Assembly (NCBI GenBank): GCA_016700335.1
Contig: CP065014.1
Coordinates: forward strand, 595,001 to 659,000
Source of the DNA: Chlorobiota bacterium
Lineage (GTDB): Bacteria; Bacteroidota; Ignavibacteria; OLB7
DNA length: 64,000 nucleotides
Reading direction: 5' to 3'
Shown one piece after another: positions 37,600 to 47,079 of this stretch; positions within the stretch are counted from its first letter, which is position 1; the number at the start of each line of letters is the position of its first letter. Under the pieces are notes generated by a model. The model was not told the DNA's origin, searched no databases, and saw nothing but the letters and a program-made list of their open reading frames with translations. A program made the position numbers and the translations under genes.

Positions 37600-38876
37600 A
37601 TGAATTAAGTTTCGAAAAATCTTGTAATATTCTTATTATTTCTATCTCATATTTGTTATTCACAAGTGTATAATTGGGATAAAACTGCTCATTTTCCTGG
37701 ATTAGGATTTCCTAGTGTAAAGGCTATTGGCAATACATGTTATGCCATTGGAAATAATGGTTCTATTAACGCTCATATATTCAAGAGTACAGATGGAGGA
37801 TACAATTGGTTTAAAGTTTTTGAGACTAAATAACCAATGTTCTATCTTACAATGATAGATAAACAAACAATCTTTATTTCAGGTTATGAAGGCAATATGT
37901 ACAAAACAACTGATGGGGGAATCATTTGGAAAAATTATGACTTTGGAAGTGAATATTTAAAAAAAATAATCATGTTAAACTCCCAAAATGGGGTGATAAT
38001 TGAAAATCCAACAACAATATTTATGACATTTAATGGTTGGGAAAGTTATAATACCTTTAAGTTTGATAGTATGTTTACAGCTTATTCCCCAAAGTCATTA
38101 ACAATTAGTGATTTAGCAATGCCAAGTGAAAATGTAATTATTGGAATTGCTCAAAGAGTTCCTAATGTTGTAATTTTTAAAAGTATAGATAAGGGAGTTA
38201 ATTGGACAATTAGAAAAGGACCTGATAGTTGTAACCGTTTCTTTTTCTTAAATGAAAAATTGGGTTGGGCTATTGGTGGAAAAGTAGGTGCTGGGCTTAT
38301 TGGCTATCAACAAAAGAGCTTTATTTATATAACTTTGGATGGCGGAGAAACATGGGATTTAATTTTTGATAGTCTGTTTTACAAAGATTGTATTGGTTTT
38401 CTTTTTAACATCAACTTTAAAAACTCAAATGAAGGTATTGCAGTAGGCTCAACTGGCACTATTTTACTTACATTTGATGGTTGAAAAATTTGGCATCTTG
38501 GAACAAGTGACTCAATCATTTGCTCAAATGTTCAAACATTTAACTCCGTTAAGTTTACTGAAAATGGTAACGCAGTTACTGTAAATGGTAGCAACGAAAT
38601 TTTTGTTATAAAGCACCTATTGGAAAAATAGATAACGATGTGGAAATTAGTTTAATAGTTATTGTAGGAATGAAATTATTTTTAATCAATGTTTTAAGAA
38701 GAAATACTAAACAAGAAGTTTATATTTACAATTCAATTGGTAATTTAATTTTGAGAAAGGTTATTCCAACTGAGAATATTTTTTTAGGTTTGACTGAACT
38801 AAAATCTGGAAATTATATTGCAAAAATATTAGTTGACAAAAAATATATTTTAAAGAAATTTTCAATTGTAAAATAG
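37600..38876 (+). pseudogene. Degraded T9SS-secreted BNR/Ycf48-like repeat protein
   Basis: The gene once encoded a signal peptide (KNLVIFLLFLSHICYSQ), BNR-type repeats (FKSTDGGYNWFKVF, YKTTDGGIIWKNYD, YITLDGGETWDLIF) and a T9SS sorting domain (VYIYNSIGNLILRKV ... LKSGNYIAKILV ... KKFSIVK). It is broken: TAA at codon 3, TAA after FKVFETK just before 37837, TGA at 38482-38484 where a Trp (TGG) is expected in DGWKIW, and a frameshift near 38605-38612 before the sorting domain. It can no longer make a full secreted protein. Confidence 0.85.
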
Positions 38877-38892
38877 CTTTAAAACACAAACT

Positions 38893-38928
38893 AAAAGCCG
38901 AACTGAAATAAATCAGTTCGGCTTTTTT
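38893..38928 (+). terminator. Strong bidirectional terminator
   Basis: A 14-bp stem centred on GCCGAACTGA / TCAGTTCGGC with a 6-nt loop ends in six T. It lies between the pseudogene and the convergent T9SS protein gene and looks intact although its plus-strand gene is dead. Confidence 0.85.
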
Positions 38929-38952
38929 ATTAATAAGAATAAATCAAAGAAA

Positions 38953-39486
38953 CTATTTCAAAACAATAACATTAATCCTATCAGTTTTAGAACCAACGTT
39001 AAGCACAGCCAAATACTGCCCAGAACCAAGCTCATTAGCAGAAATAGAAACTTTAATCAAACCAGGTTCACGAAAACCATCAACTAGAGATTTAACTTCT
39101 TTACCAAGAGAATTAAATAATTTAAGTGAAACAAAGTTAGCTGCTGAAACGTTAAACTCAAAAGTAGAGTTGTCAACAATAGGATTCGGATAATTTTTTA
39201 AACCAAGTAATTTAGAAGAAGAAGAATTAAAAACTTCTTCTTTAACATCAGAGATAAAAATAATATATCTAGAAATAGAATTCCAAAAACCTTGGTAATT
39301 ATAAAGAGCAGGATTCTGAGAAAAACCAATAACAGTTTGTCCAACAGTCCCAGCAAGAACCATAGTTCCAGCAGAAGCTTTGGTAGCACCTTGCGAGATA
39401 ACACTAACAGGTATTATAGTTGATTGAGCAGATAAGTTATAACCTATCAGCAATAACAATATAACAATTGATTTTATATTTTTCAT
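38953..39486 (-). CDS. Small T9SS-sorted secreted protein
   Basis: 177 residues with a signal peptide (to about residue 20). QGATKASAGTMVLAGTVGQT and GFSQNPALYNYQGFWN are typical of short T9SS cargo associated with large repeat proteins. The last ~80 residues are the sorting domain (LKNYPNPIVDNSTFEFNV ... GSGQYLAVLNVG). The function is unknown. It lies 18 nt downstream of the repeat-rich surface protein on the same strand, so they are probably co-expressed. Confidence 0.85.
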   Translation of the reverse strand: MKNIKSIVILLLLIGYNLSAQSTIIPVSVISQGATKASAGTMVLAGTVGQTVIGFSQNPALYNYQGFWNSISRYIIFISDVKEEVFNSSSSKLLGLKNYPNPIVDNSTFEFNVSAANFVSLKLFNSLGKEVKSLVDGFREPGLIKVSISANELGSGQYLAVLNVGSKTDRINVIVLK

Positions 39487-39504
39487 ACTATTGAATTATT
39501 AAAA

Positions 39505-41586
39505 TTAAGGTTGAACTGGAATCCAATTTGCACCACTAACTGTTGAAACAAAAAGCAATTTTACAGCTCTACCAGGGTTAACATTAAAAGCACCTACAGT
39601 TGTATTAGTAATTGTAACAACTCCACCTGAGTTATTTACTAAATGTATGTTTGCTCCATCAACTAAAGGAGCTCCAGTCGGTATTGAAACATTACCTGCG
39701 GTTGTAACTACAAGAATTGCATCATCAACAACTGATCCTGAAGAATAAGGATTTTGGTATGAAGTAGAAAAAGTACCATTTGCTATAGTCAAACCATTAC
39801 CACCCTGATTTGCAGTAGTTGAAACTCTTATTCCTCTTGAAGAAGAAGAATTATTTGAATTTGTAATATTGGCAGCCCAGCCAGTTCCATTTGTAGCAGC
39901 TTGCAAAGCGTCATTACCATTTGCAGCATTCACATTTTCAAATCTTCCACCAACTCCAGTACCACCAGAAATTCCTGTTTGCCCTAGAACACCAATACCA
40001 TCTTTTGTATTAAATCCACGTACACCATAACCCGAAGAATCATTTCTTCCAACAACAGCACCAACTCCATTTCCTCCTCTATTACGACCAACAACAGCTT
40101 CACCGAAAGTGTTGTCACCTATAACGCCTGCAGCTGAAATAGAAGAAGTAATACCCCAAAGAGCATTTCCACCAGCACTTGTAGCAAAAACTCCAGGTCC
40201 TACACCAGTTTGTAATACATCAACTCCCCTTGCACCATTAGATGCATTATTTAATTGAATACTAACTCCTGAACCTATTCCATTTGTTGATACATTTACA
40301 GCTGTAGTTACGCTTGATGGATTTGAAATTTGGAATTTCCCTGCATTACCAGTTCCAGTCGAAAACCCAAATACTCCAGATCCAGTACCATTACTTTCAC
40401 CACGTACAGCATCTAAAATATTTGCAGCATTATTAATTTTAAAATTACCAACTCCACCAGCACCAGTTTGTGTTAGATCAAATAGTGTACTACCAGAATT
40501 TACAGTTTTAGAAAAGGGTAGGAATAAGCCATCACCCCAAACTATATTAGTTCCATCAAAAGTAATTGCTTGCCCTGTTAATGCTCCTGTTGTACTTATT
40601 TTCGGTAAAGTAACATTATTGTTAGCAATATCGTTTGAAATAATACTGTTATTTAAATTTAGTTTACTATATGCAATTGCAGCAGTTGGAGCAACATCGT
40701 TATTTACTATACTTGTTAATAAATTTAATTTACTATAAGCAATTGCTGCTGTAGGAGAAACATCTACGTTAACAATTGAACCATCTAAAATTTTAGCACT
40801 ATTAATTGCAGAAGTTGCAATAGATGGGTTTGGATAAGTACTTCCAAGCAAGTCACCACCAGCAGCTCCATTTGGTGGATGAGGTAAGAATAGAACACTT
40901 GGAGATAAATCAATTGGTTCAATTGTTCCATTTAAAATTTTTGCTCCAGTAATTGTATTATCAGTTAAACCTACTGATGTAACTGGTCCACTTGGGAAAG
41001 CTACAGAAATTGTTCCATCAATACTCTCAAATTTTTGAATACCAGATCCAACCCCAGAACCACCAGAAGACGAAATTGAAATTTTATTTCCAGATTTAAA
41101 AATAGAGGTTGAACCAAGTCCTTCTAATGTTACATCACCAGAAAGTCCATTTAGTGTTGTAACAGCACCAGTTGCACCAGGAGCTAATGAATTAGCTTGA
41201 TTTGCAATTTGTGAAAAAATTGAATACGGTGCAGCGGAAAGTGCTGTACGAGGTGACATTTCAGTACCACCATCAACTGCTACTCCAAGGAAATAAGGAA
41301 CATCAAATGATAAAGAATTAGGTATTGGAGTTACAGTTCCAAGAACTAAATTAAAGATCCCTTTAATTACTAAAACGTTTTGAGTTTCAGTGTAAACAGA
41401 TGATCCATTTAATGGAGTTGTATACAATGTCAATTTTAGAAAGTGATTCCCATCAGGAATAAAAGTGCCATTTGTATTTGCTAGTACACCTTGATAGGCT
41501 ATAGTTCTTGGCATTTGAGCCTCAACAATACTACTAGAAAAAATACATACAATTGTAAAAATTGCAATTTTGAAAATAGATTTCAT
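39505..41586 (-). CDS. Large repeat-rich secreted surface protein (fibre-like)
   Basis: 693 residues with a signal peptide (to about residue 23). The N-terminal domain PRTIAYQGVLANTNG ... SPRTALSAAPYSIFS is common in Bacteroidota fibre- or adhesin-like proteins. Two 22-residue repeats (TAAIAYSKLNL, residues 270-313) and a long Gly/Asn-rich region with GVRGFN and GVGAVVGRN-type repeats follow. It has no T9SS tail of its own, but the next gene does. It probably forms an extracellular fibre or coat; GC content is visibly higher than in its neighbours. Confidence 0.7.
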   Translation of the reverse strand: MKSIFKIAIFTIVCIFSSSIVEAQMPRTIAYQGVLANTNGTFIPDGNHFLKLTLYTTPLNGSSVYTETQNVLVIKGIFNLVLGTVTPIPNSLSFDVPYFLGVAVDGGTEMSPRTALSAAPYSIFSQIANQANSLAPGATGAVTTLNGLSGDVTLEGLGSTSIFKSGNKISISSSGGSGVGSGIQKFESIDGTISVAFPSGPVTSVGLTDNTITGAKILNGTIEPIDLSPSVLFLPHPPNGAAGGDLLGSTYPNPSIATSAINSAKILDGSIVNVDVSPTAAIAYSKLNLLTSIVNNDVAPTAAIAYSKLNLNNSIISNDIANNNVTLPKISTTGALTGQAITFDGTNIVWGDGLFLPFSKTVNSGSTLFDLTQTGAGGVGNFKINNAANILDAVRGESNGTGSGVFGFSTGTGNAGKFQISNPSSVTTAVNVSTNGIGSGVSIQLNNASNGARGVDVLQTGVGPGVFATSAGGNALWGITSSISAAGVIGDNTFGEAVVGRNRGGNGVGAVVGRNDSSGYGVRGFNTKDGIGVLGQTGISGGTGVGGRFENVNAANGNDALQAATNGTGWAANITNSNNSSSSRGIRVSTTANQGGNGLTIANGTFSTSYQNPYSSGSVVDDAILVVTTAGNVSIPTGAPLVDGANIHLVNNSGGVVTITNTTVGAFNVNPGRAVKLLFVSTVSGANWIPVQP
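40648..40779 (-). repeat. Two tandem 66-bp coding repeats
   Basis: Codons 270-313 of the surface protein encode two adjacent 22-residue units, SIVNVDVSPTAAIAYSKLN and SIVNNDVAPTAAIAYSKLN plus three residues each. A third, diverged unit starts SIISNDIANNN. Repeat number may vary between strains. Confidence 0.8.
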
Positions 41587-41840
41587 TTGAGATTTGTATT
41601 TGATTAATAGAAATGAAAATTTGTTGTTTTGAGAGTTTTAATAATATTCTTTTCATAGAATATTTGTGCTAATATATAAAATTATCGTTTAAAACAATAA
41701 AATAATGTTTTTTTTTTATTTGTTTTATGAAAATTTAATATAGTAGTATGATTATAAAAAAATAAAAATCTATATTGTAATTTTTTAGATTGTTTAATAT
41801 TTTAAAACTTGAAGTGACAATTTTACCTCAAATTCTCGAT

Positions 41841-42509
41841 TTAAATATTGATTGCTTTCTCCAAAAAATCACTCAAAATTTTTCCTGATAAATAATAATC
41901 CATCATGATTTCCATAAAATTCTCTTTTAATATAATTTCAGATTTTTGCTTTGCTGAAAAATAAAATTGCTTATTACTTATATAAGGTTCTTTAACTATT
42001 GCATCAGTAAATTGGGCTGGAATCCTTTTAGATTTTTCTCCTTGAATTAAACCAAATTTTTTTATGAAATTTTTATCAGAATATGCATTTGAAAATTCTT
42101 TACCATTTGTAGCAATATATTCTCTAATACTATTAAGTTGATCTTTATCTGGCTGATAAACTCCAGAATAAATCTCTACAAATTCAGCTGAGATTTGAAA
42201 AAATAATCCTGGGAATGATTTATTTTTTTTTCCTTTTAATGAGATTAAAGCTGCAACATTATTTTTATAAGGCGTTTTATCTTTAGAAAACCTAATATCT
42301 TTATTAATTCTCATAATCGAATCGGAAGCAGTTACTTGTATTCTAGGATCATGAACTTGAATGTTATGAATGAACTCATTTACAAATTCAAAAAAAGGCT
42401 TTTTTACAAAGGTTTCATAAGAATTCCTATTTGCATCAAACCATACTTTATTATTATTTTCTTTAAGTTGATTGAAGAAATCAATAAATCTATTTTCGAA
42501 GTAAATCAT
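41841..42509 (-). CDS. DUF2461 family protein
   Basis: 222 residues. The family pattern is FFNQLKENNNKVWFDANRNS near the N-terminus, RINKDIRFSKDKTPYKNN, and FFQISAEFVEIYSGVY. The function is unknown. It lies 58 nt after the ABC ATPase gene on the same strand and may be its last operon member. Confidence 0.9.
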   Translation of the reverse strand: MIYFENRFIDFFNQLKENNNKVWFDANRNSYETFVKKPFFEFVNEFIHNIQVHDPRIQVTASDSIMRINKDIRFSKDKTPYKNNVAALISLKGKKNKSFPGLFFQISAEFVEIYSGVYQPDKDQLNSIREYIATNGKEFSNAYSDKNFIKKFGLIQGEKSKRIPAQFTDAIVKEPYISNKQFYFSAKQKSEIILKENFMEIMMDYYLSGKILSDFLEKAINI

Positions 42510-42567
42510 AATTAAATTTTTTAGTAATTGAGTAAATAAATGTTAAAATTTAAAGATTGATTGTAAA

Positions 42568-43245
42568 CTAATTAATAATCATTCCATCTTCCATAACAAT
42601 TATTCTGTTGGTATTATCTGCAAAAGATTGATCGTGAGTAACTATAAGTAATGTTTGTTTAAACTCATCAGCAAGTTGTTTGAAAATATCAAAAACAATA
42701 TCACTATTTTTTTTATCTAAGTTGCCAGTAGGTTCATCACCCATAATAATTAAAGGATCATTTATCAATGCCCGAGCAATTGCAACTCTTTGTTTTTCAC
42801 CACCAGAAAGTTGATTAGCTTTTTTCATTGCAAGCTTTTCAATTCCTAAGGTCTTGAGTTTTTCTATTGCTCTAAATTCAACTTCCTTATCAGAATATTT
42901 TTGTAATTTCAATCCTGGTAACATTACATTCTTTACAACTGAGAATTCATTTAGCAGATAATGAAATTGAAAAACAAATCCAATTTTTTCATTTCTAATT
43001 TTAGATAACTCTGATTCCGATTTACCATTTATCAATTCATTATCAATAAATAATTCACCTTCGTAATCAGTATCCATTGTTGATAATATATATAATAAAG
43101 TAGATTTCCCGCATCCAGATTTTCCAGTTATAGAAACAAACTCACTTTTATTAATTGAAAAACTAATATCATTTAAAGCCTTTACAGTAACTGGGTCTTT
43201 AAAATATTTCACTATTTTTTTTGATTCAAGAACTATATCAGACAT
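42568..43245 (-). CDS. ABC transporter ATP-binding protein (LolD/MacB-like)
   Basis: 225 residues from the ATG at 43245, two nt after the permease stop; a GTG at 43257 would overlap it. Walker A is GKSGCGKST, signature LSGGEKQRVAIARAL, Walker B IIMGDEPTGNLDKK, and the H-loop VTHD. It powers the permease encoded just upstream. The subfamily covers lipoprotein release (LolCDE) and MacB-like exporters. Confidence 0.92.
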   Translation of the reverse strand: MSDIVLESKKIVKYFKDPVTVKALNDISFSINKSEFVSITGKSGCGKSTLLYILSTMDTDYEGELFIDNELINGKSESELSKIRNEKIGFVFQFHYLLNEFSVVKNVMLPGLKLQKYSDKEVEFRAIEKLKTLGIEKLAMKKANQLSGGEKQRVAIARALINDPLIIMGDEPTGNLDKKNSDIVFDIFKQLADEFKQTLLIVTHDQSFADNTNRIIVMEDGMIIN

Positions 43246-43246
43246 T

Positions 43247-44506
43247 TTATTTGCCACGAATAATTATTACTGGATCAATTTTGCTTGATTTTCTTGCTGG
43301 AAAAAAACCAGCTAAGTATGTGGTAACAATAGAGAAAACTATTCCAATTATATAGAAAATTGGGTTATAGTTTACCGGGAAAGTTTTAATTGTAGGTAAT
43401 CCAGCGTTGTTAAATGGAATTGTGTCAATTATTAAAGATAATATTAACCCAAAAAGCAAACCAAATAAACCACCAAAAACTCCAATACTCATAGCAATGT
43501 TTATGAATACTTTTTTTACATCTTTTCCAGAAAATCCTGTTGCTTTTAAAATTGCAATTGTATCCATTTTTTCATAAATCATCATGTTTAAAATATTGTA
43601 AATTCCAAACCCAGCAACTATCAATAAAGTAATTCCAACAACATAAGAAATCAAAGTTCTTATGTTAGATCCCGTTTCAAATTGTGAGTTCGCAGTTTGA
43701 ATATCTACAGCATCAGTATTGAACAATTTTTTATATTCTAATGCAACTGTTGGTGCTTGTTTTAAGTCTTTAATTTTAATTTGTATATCGGTAATATAAC
43801 TGCTTGATTTACCCAACAATTTTTGAGTTGTGGCAATTGAAGCATAACTTTGAACTTTATCAATATCTTGAATACCAGATTGAAAAAATCCTACAACCTT
43901 TAAAGCTAACCTGTCACCTTTTGAAGTTGTTACTTGAATAATGTCTCCTAATTCAGCAAGTAATTTATCTGCAACTCCAACACCCAAAATTATACTGTTA
44001 CCCTCATTTTTCAAATTCATAGGATCTCCTTTTCTAATGTAATCATTGAAAAAAAATAATTTACTTTCTTCAATTACATCAATTCCACTAACAGTTCCTG
44101 TAATATCAATTGTTCCAGCATTATACAATACAGGTGCAATAATTTTCGGAGCAACCCCTAATACTCTTGGGTCTTTTTTCAGGGCATTCATTATTGCGTT
44201 ACTATTATAAATTTCAATTCTACTACCACTAGATTTTAAAGAACTGATAAAATTATAACTTTTTAAATAGTCTTTCGATAAATTAATTGGTTGGTTCAAA
44301 TTAGGCTTGATATCATTGTATAGCCTTATGTGTGCAGTTCTGTTTAAAATCAGCCCATCAAGCAAATCATTTAGCCCATTCATAAAACCTAACAATGCAA
44401 TAAACATTGTAATGCTAAAAGTAACCCCAACAGCTGCAACTAAAGATTGTTTCCATCTTGCTAAAAGAAGGGAAATAGAAATTGAATTTATCAATGATAA
44501 GTTCAT
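43247..44506 (-). CDS. ABC transporter permease (FtsX/MacB/LolE-like)
   Basis: 419 residues with four membrane helices: one at the N-terminus, three at the C-terminus, and a large periplasmic MacB-PCD-type domain between. MIYEKMDTIAILKATGFSGK and the C-terminal GFFPARKSSKIDPVIIIRG are FtsX-domain hallmarks. The start overlaps the adaptor gene stop as ATGA, so the three proteins form one export system. The substrate is unknown. Confidence 0.9.
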   Translation of the reverse strand: MNLSLINSISISLLLARWKQSLVAAVGVTFSITMFIALLGFMNGLNDLLDGLILNRTAHIRLYNDIKPNLNQPINLSKDYLKSYNFISSLKSSGSRIEIYNSNAIMNALKKDPRVLGVAPKIIAPVLYNAGTIDITGTVSGIDVIEESKLFFFNDYIRKGDPMNLKNEGNSIILGVGVADKLLAELGDIIQVTTSKGDRLALKVVGFFQSGIQDIDKVQSYASIATTQKLLGKSSSYITDIQIKIKDLKQAPTVALEYKKLFNTDAVDIQTANSQFETGSNIRTLISYVVGITLLIVAGFGIYNILNMMIYEKMDTIAILKATGFSGKDVKKVFINIAMSIGVFGGLFGLLFGLILSLIIDTIPFNNAGLPTIKTFPVNYNPIFYIIGIVFSIVTTYLAGFFPARKSSKIDPVIIIRGK

Positions 44507-45624
44507 TTAGTAGGTTTCATAATTGTTTCTTCAGATTTTATTCCACTTAATATTTCTACTCTCTCAAAATCTTTCAAACCTATTTCAATTTTTCTTTTTT
44601 CTTTATTTTCCATTAAAACTAATGAGTCGTCAATTAAATATGATCTAGGAATTGTAATAGCATTTTCTTTTTTTGCTATAACAATGTTAGCTTCAGTTGT
44701 TAAATTAGGAAATAGTTGTGGAGGTTGCTTTGTAAATTCAATTTCAACTGTAAATGTTTTTGTTCTATCATTCATAATAGGGTTAATAAAGTTCACTAAT
44801 CCCTCAAATACTTCTCCTTTGTAACTATCTAAAGATAAAAAAACAACTTGACCAATTTTAACTTGAACTATATCCTTTTCATCTACTTGCAATTCACTGC
44901 TAAAATTATCTGAGTTACCTATTATTGCAATTGGACTTTGCGAACTAACCAATTCACCTTGCTCTTTTGTAATGCTATAAATTTTACCATCTACTAAACT
45001 TCTAATTGTATAATCTTTGGCAATTGTTTTACTGATTGCCAATTGTTTTTTAGATTGTTCAGCATTAAAATTTAATTGTCTTTTTAAATCATTTAACCTA
45101 AAAATAGCAGATAAATAATTATTCTTTGAATTGGTAAAAGCTAATTCTCTTTGTTCTAAATCAAATTTTGAACCTACTTGTTGATCCCATAATTCCTTTT
45201 GTCTAGTTAACAAAAGAGAATCATTTAAGAGTTTGCTTTTAGCATTTTCTATTGCATTTTTAAGCTCATTTACTTTGTCACCATTAATATTTCTGTTTGC
45301 AAATTCAGTTGATATTTTTGCATTTTCAGTATTAATTTTTGAGGTCTCATTTTTAATAATAAATAATGGATCTCCTTTTTTTACTACATCACCTTTTTTA
45401 ACTAACACACTTTGTATAATGCCCGCAACTGTTGAATAAACCATATATTGATTTTTACTTTTAATTATTCCAGAAGCATAAACTGATTCAGTAATTAATC
45501 CAACTTTAGGCTTTATAGAGTCAATTGGTTTACTGCATGATTGAATAATCAAACTAAATATTATTAAAATATTCAAGATAATAATTTTGTGTTTGAATCT
45601 AAAAAATTTTAATAATGAACTCAT
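44503..45624 (-). CDS. Periplasmic adaptor lipoprotein (HlyD/MacA-like)
   Basis: 373 residues with a lipoprotein signal ending LIIQSCSKP (Cys30). Biotinyl-lipoyl and beta-barrel segments flank a coiled coil (about 120-195). VLVKKGDVVKKGDPLF and the later GKIYSITKEQGELVSSQSP are the two lipoyl half-motifs. It should bridge the ABC permease to the outer membrane. First gene of the export operon. Confidence 0.9.
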   Translation of the reverse strand: MSSLLKFFRFKHKIIILNILIIFSLIIQSCSKPIDSIKPKVGLITESVYASGIIKSKNQYMVYSTVAGIIQSVLVKKGDVVKKGDPLFIIKNETSKINTENAKISTEFANRNINGDKVNELKNAIENAKSKLLNDSLLLTRQKELWDQQVGSKFDLEQRELAFTNSKNNYLSAIFRLNDLKRQLNFNAEQSKKQLAISKTIAKDYTIRSLVDGKIYSITKEQGELVSSQSPIAIIGNSDNFSSELQVDEKDIVQVKIGQVVFLSLDSYKGEVFEGLVNFINPIMNDRTKTFTVEIEFTKQPPQLFPNLTTEANIVIAKKENAITIPRSYLIDDSLVLMENKEKRKIEIGLKDFERVEILSGIKSEETIMKPTK

Positions 45625-45690
45625 CTTTTAATATAACTACTTTAATTTTATGTTGAATTAATTTAACTTTATCTTCAAGAAATTGTATTT

Positions 45691-47079
45691 TTATTTTATG
45701 GGTTCTAACAAATTAGATTTTAATATCTCACTATAACCACCTTCAATTTCTGAAAAATTTCTATATCCTCTTGAAAGCAATATACTCGAAGCAATCATAC
45801 TTCTATAACCCCCAGCACAGTGAATATAAAAATGTGAATTTGGATTCAATTCATTAATCCAATTATTTATTTCATTAAGAGGTTTGTTTGAAGAATTTAT
45901 TAAATGACCAGTTTCATACTCGCTCTCTTTTCTTACATCAATTATAAGTTCATTTTTATCTTTTATATTCTCAGCAAATTCGTTTGCCGTTATCCTATTT
46001 ACTTTGTCAGACTCTTTGCCATTTTCCAACCAATTATTAATTCCACCAACTAAATATCCTAATTGATTATCAAACCCAACTCGAGCTAACCTAGTTACAG
46101 ATTCTTCTTCTTTCCCAATTTCAGTTACTAAAACTATATTTTGATTTACATCTGAAATTAATGTACCAACCCAAGGAGCAAAATCTCCGTTAATACCAAT
46201 GTTAATTGAATTTGGAATAAAACATTTACTAAATTCACTAGAGTCACGAGTGTCAAGAATTATTGCATTATTAAATTCAATCATTTGTTCAAATTCATCA
46301 ATACTTAATCCTGTCAGTCCTTTTTTTAACACATTCGAAAAACTATTATATCCATTTTTATTCATTGCAACATTCATACTAAAATATCCTGGAGGTGTTA
46401 ATAAACCATTTGTAACTGCCTTTATAAAAGTCTCTTTATCAGGTTGATTGAGTGCATAATTCATTCTCTTTTGATTGCCAAGGGTGTCTAAAGTCTCTTT
46501 CATCATATTCTTACCGCAAGCACTACCAGCACCATGTGCAGGATAAACAATAATGTTATCTGGTAATGGCATAATTTTATTAATTAAACTTTCATATAAT
46601 AATCCAGCAAGATCTTCAACGGTTATACTACCAGTTTTTTGAGCTAAATCTGGTCTGCCTACATCACCCAAAAAAAGTGTATCACCACTGAAAATACAAT
46701 AATCATTTCCAAATTCATCAATTAGTAAATATGTTGAACTTTCTAGAGTATGCCCAGGAGTATGAAGTACTTTTATTTTTATATCCCCAATTTCAAACTC
46801 TTGATTATCATACGCAATTATACTTTTAAAATTAGGGTTTGCATTTGGACCATATACAATATCTGCATCCGTTAGGTTGCTTAAATCTAAATGTCCACTT
46901 ACAAAATCTGCATGAAAGTGAGTCTCAAAAATATATTTAAGCTTCACCCCATCATTAGTAATTCTATCTATATAAGGCTTAGTTTCCCTTAATGGATCAA
47001 TTATAGCAGCCTCACCGTTGCTTGTTATGTAATAAGCCCCTTGTGCCAAACAACCAGTATATATCTGCTCAATCTTCAT
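45691..47079 (-). CDS. Persulfide dioxygenase-rhodanese fusion (MBL fold)
   Basis: 462 residues from the ATG at 47079; an upstream in-frame start would add a poor hydrophobic extension. The metallo-beta-lactamase domain has THFHADFVSGH (His54, His56, Asp58, His63) and FSGDTLFLGDVGRPDL, as in persulfide dioxygenases (ETHE1-like). Two rhodanese domains follow. The first lacks a catalytic Cys (VLVTEIGKEEES); the second has it (FYIHCAGGYRSM). It likely oxidises glutathione or other persulfides to sulfite, with the second rhodanese handling sulfur transfer. Confidence 0.9.
   Translation of the reverse strand: MKIEQIYTGCLAQGAYYITSNGEAAIIDPLRETKPYIDRITNDGVKLKYIFETHFHADFVSGHLDLSNLTDADIVYGPNANPNFKSIIAYDNQEFEIGDIKIKVLHTPGHTLESSTYLLIDEFGNDYCIFSGDTLFLGDVGRPDLAQKTGSITVEDLAGLLYESLINKIMPLPDNIIVYPAHGAGSACGKNMMKETLDTLGNQKRMNYALNQPDKETFIKAVTNGLLTPPGYFSMNVAMNKNGYNSFSNVLKKGLTGLSIDEFEQMIEFNNAIILDTRDSSEFSKCFIPNSINIGINGDFAPWVGTLISDVNQNIVLVTEIGKEEESVTRLARVGFDNQLGYLVGGINNWLENGKESDKVNRITANEFAENIKDKNELIIDVRKESEYETGHLINSSNKPLNEINNWINELNPNSHFYIHCAGGYRSMIASSILLSRGYRNFSEIEGGYSEILKSNLLEPIK

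Noticed and set aside
37837..38484. An independent intact gene inside the degraded BNR region
   Set aside because: The same frame continues upstream through a stop to a signal peptide and downstream through a TGA; the open part is only a fragment of one broken gene.
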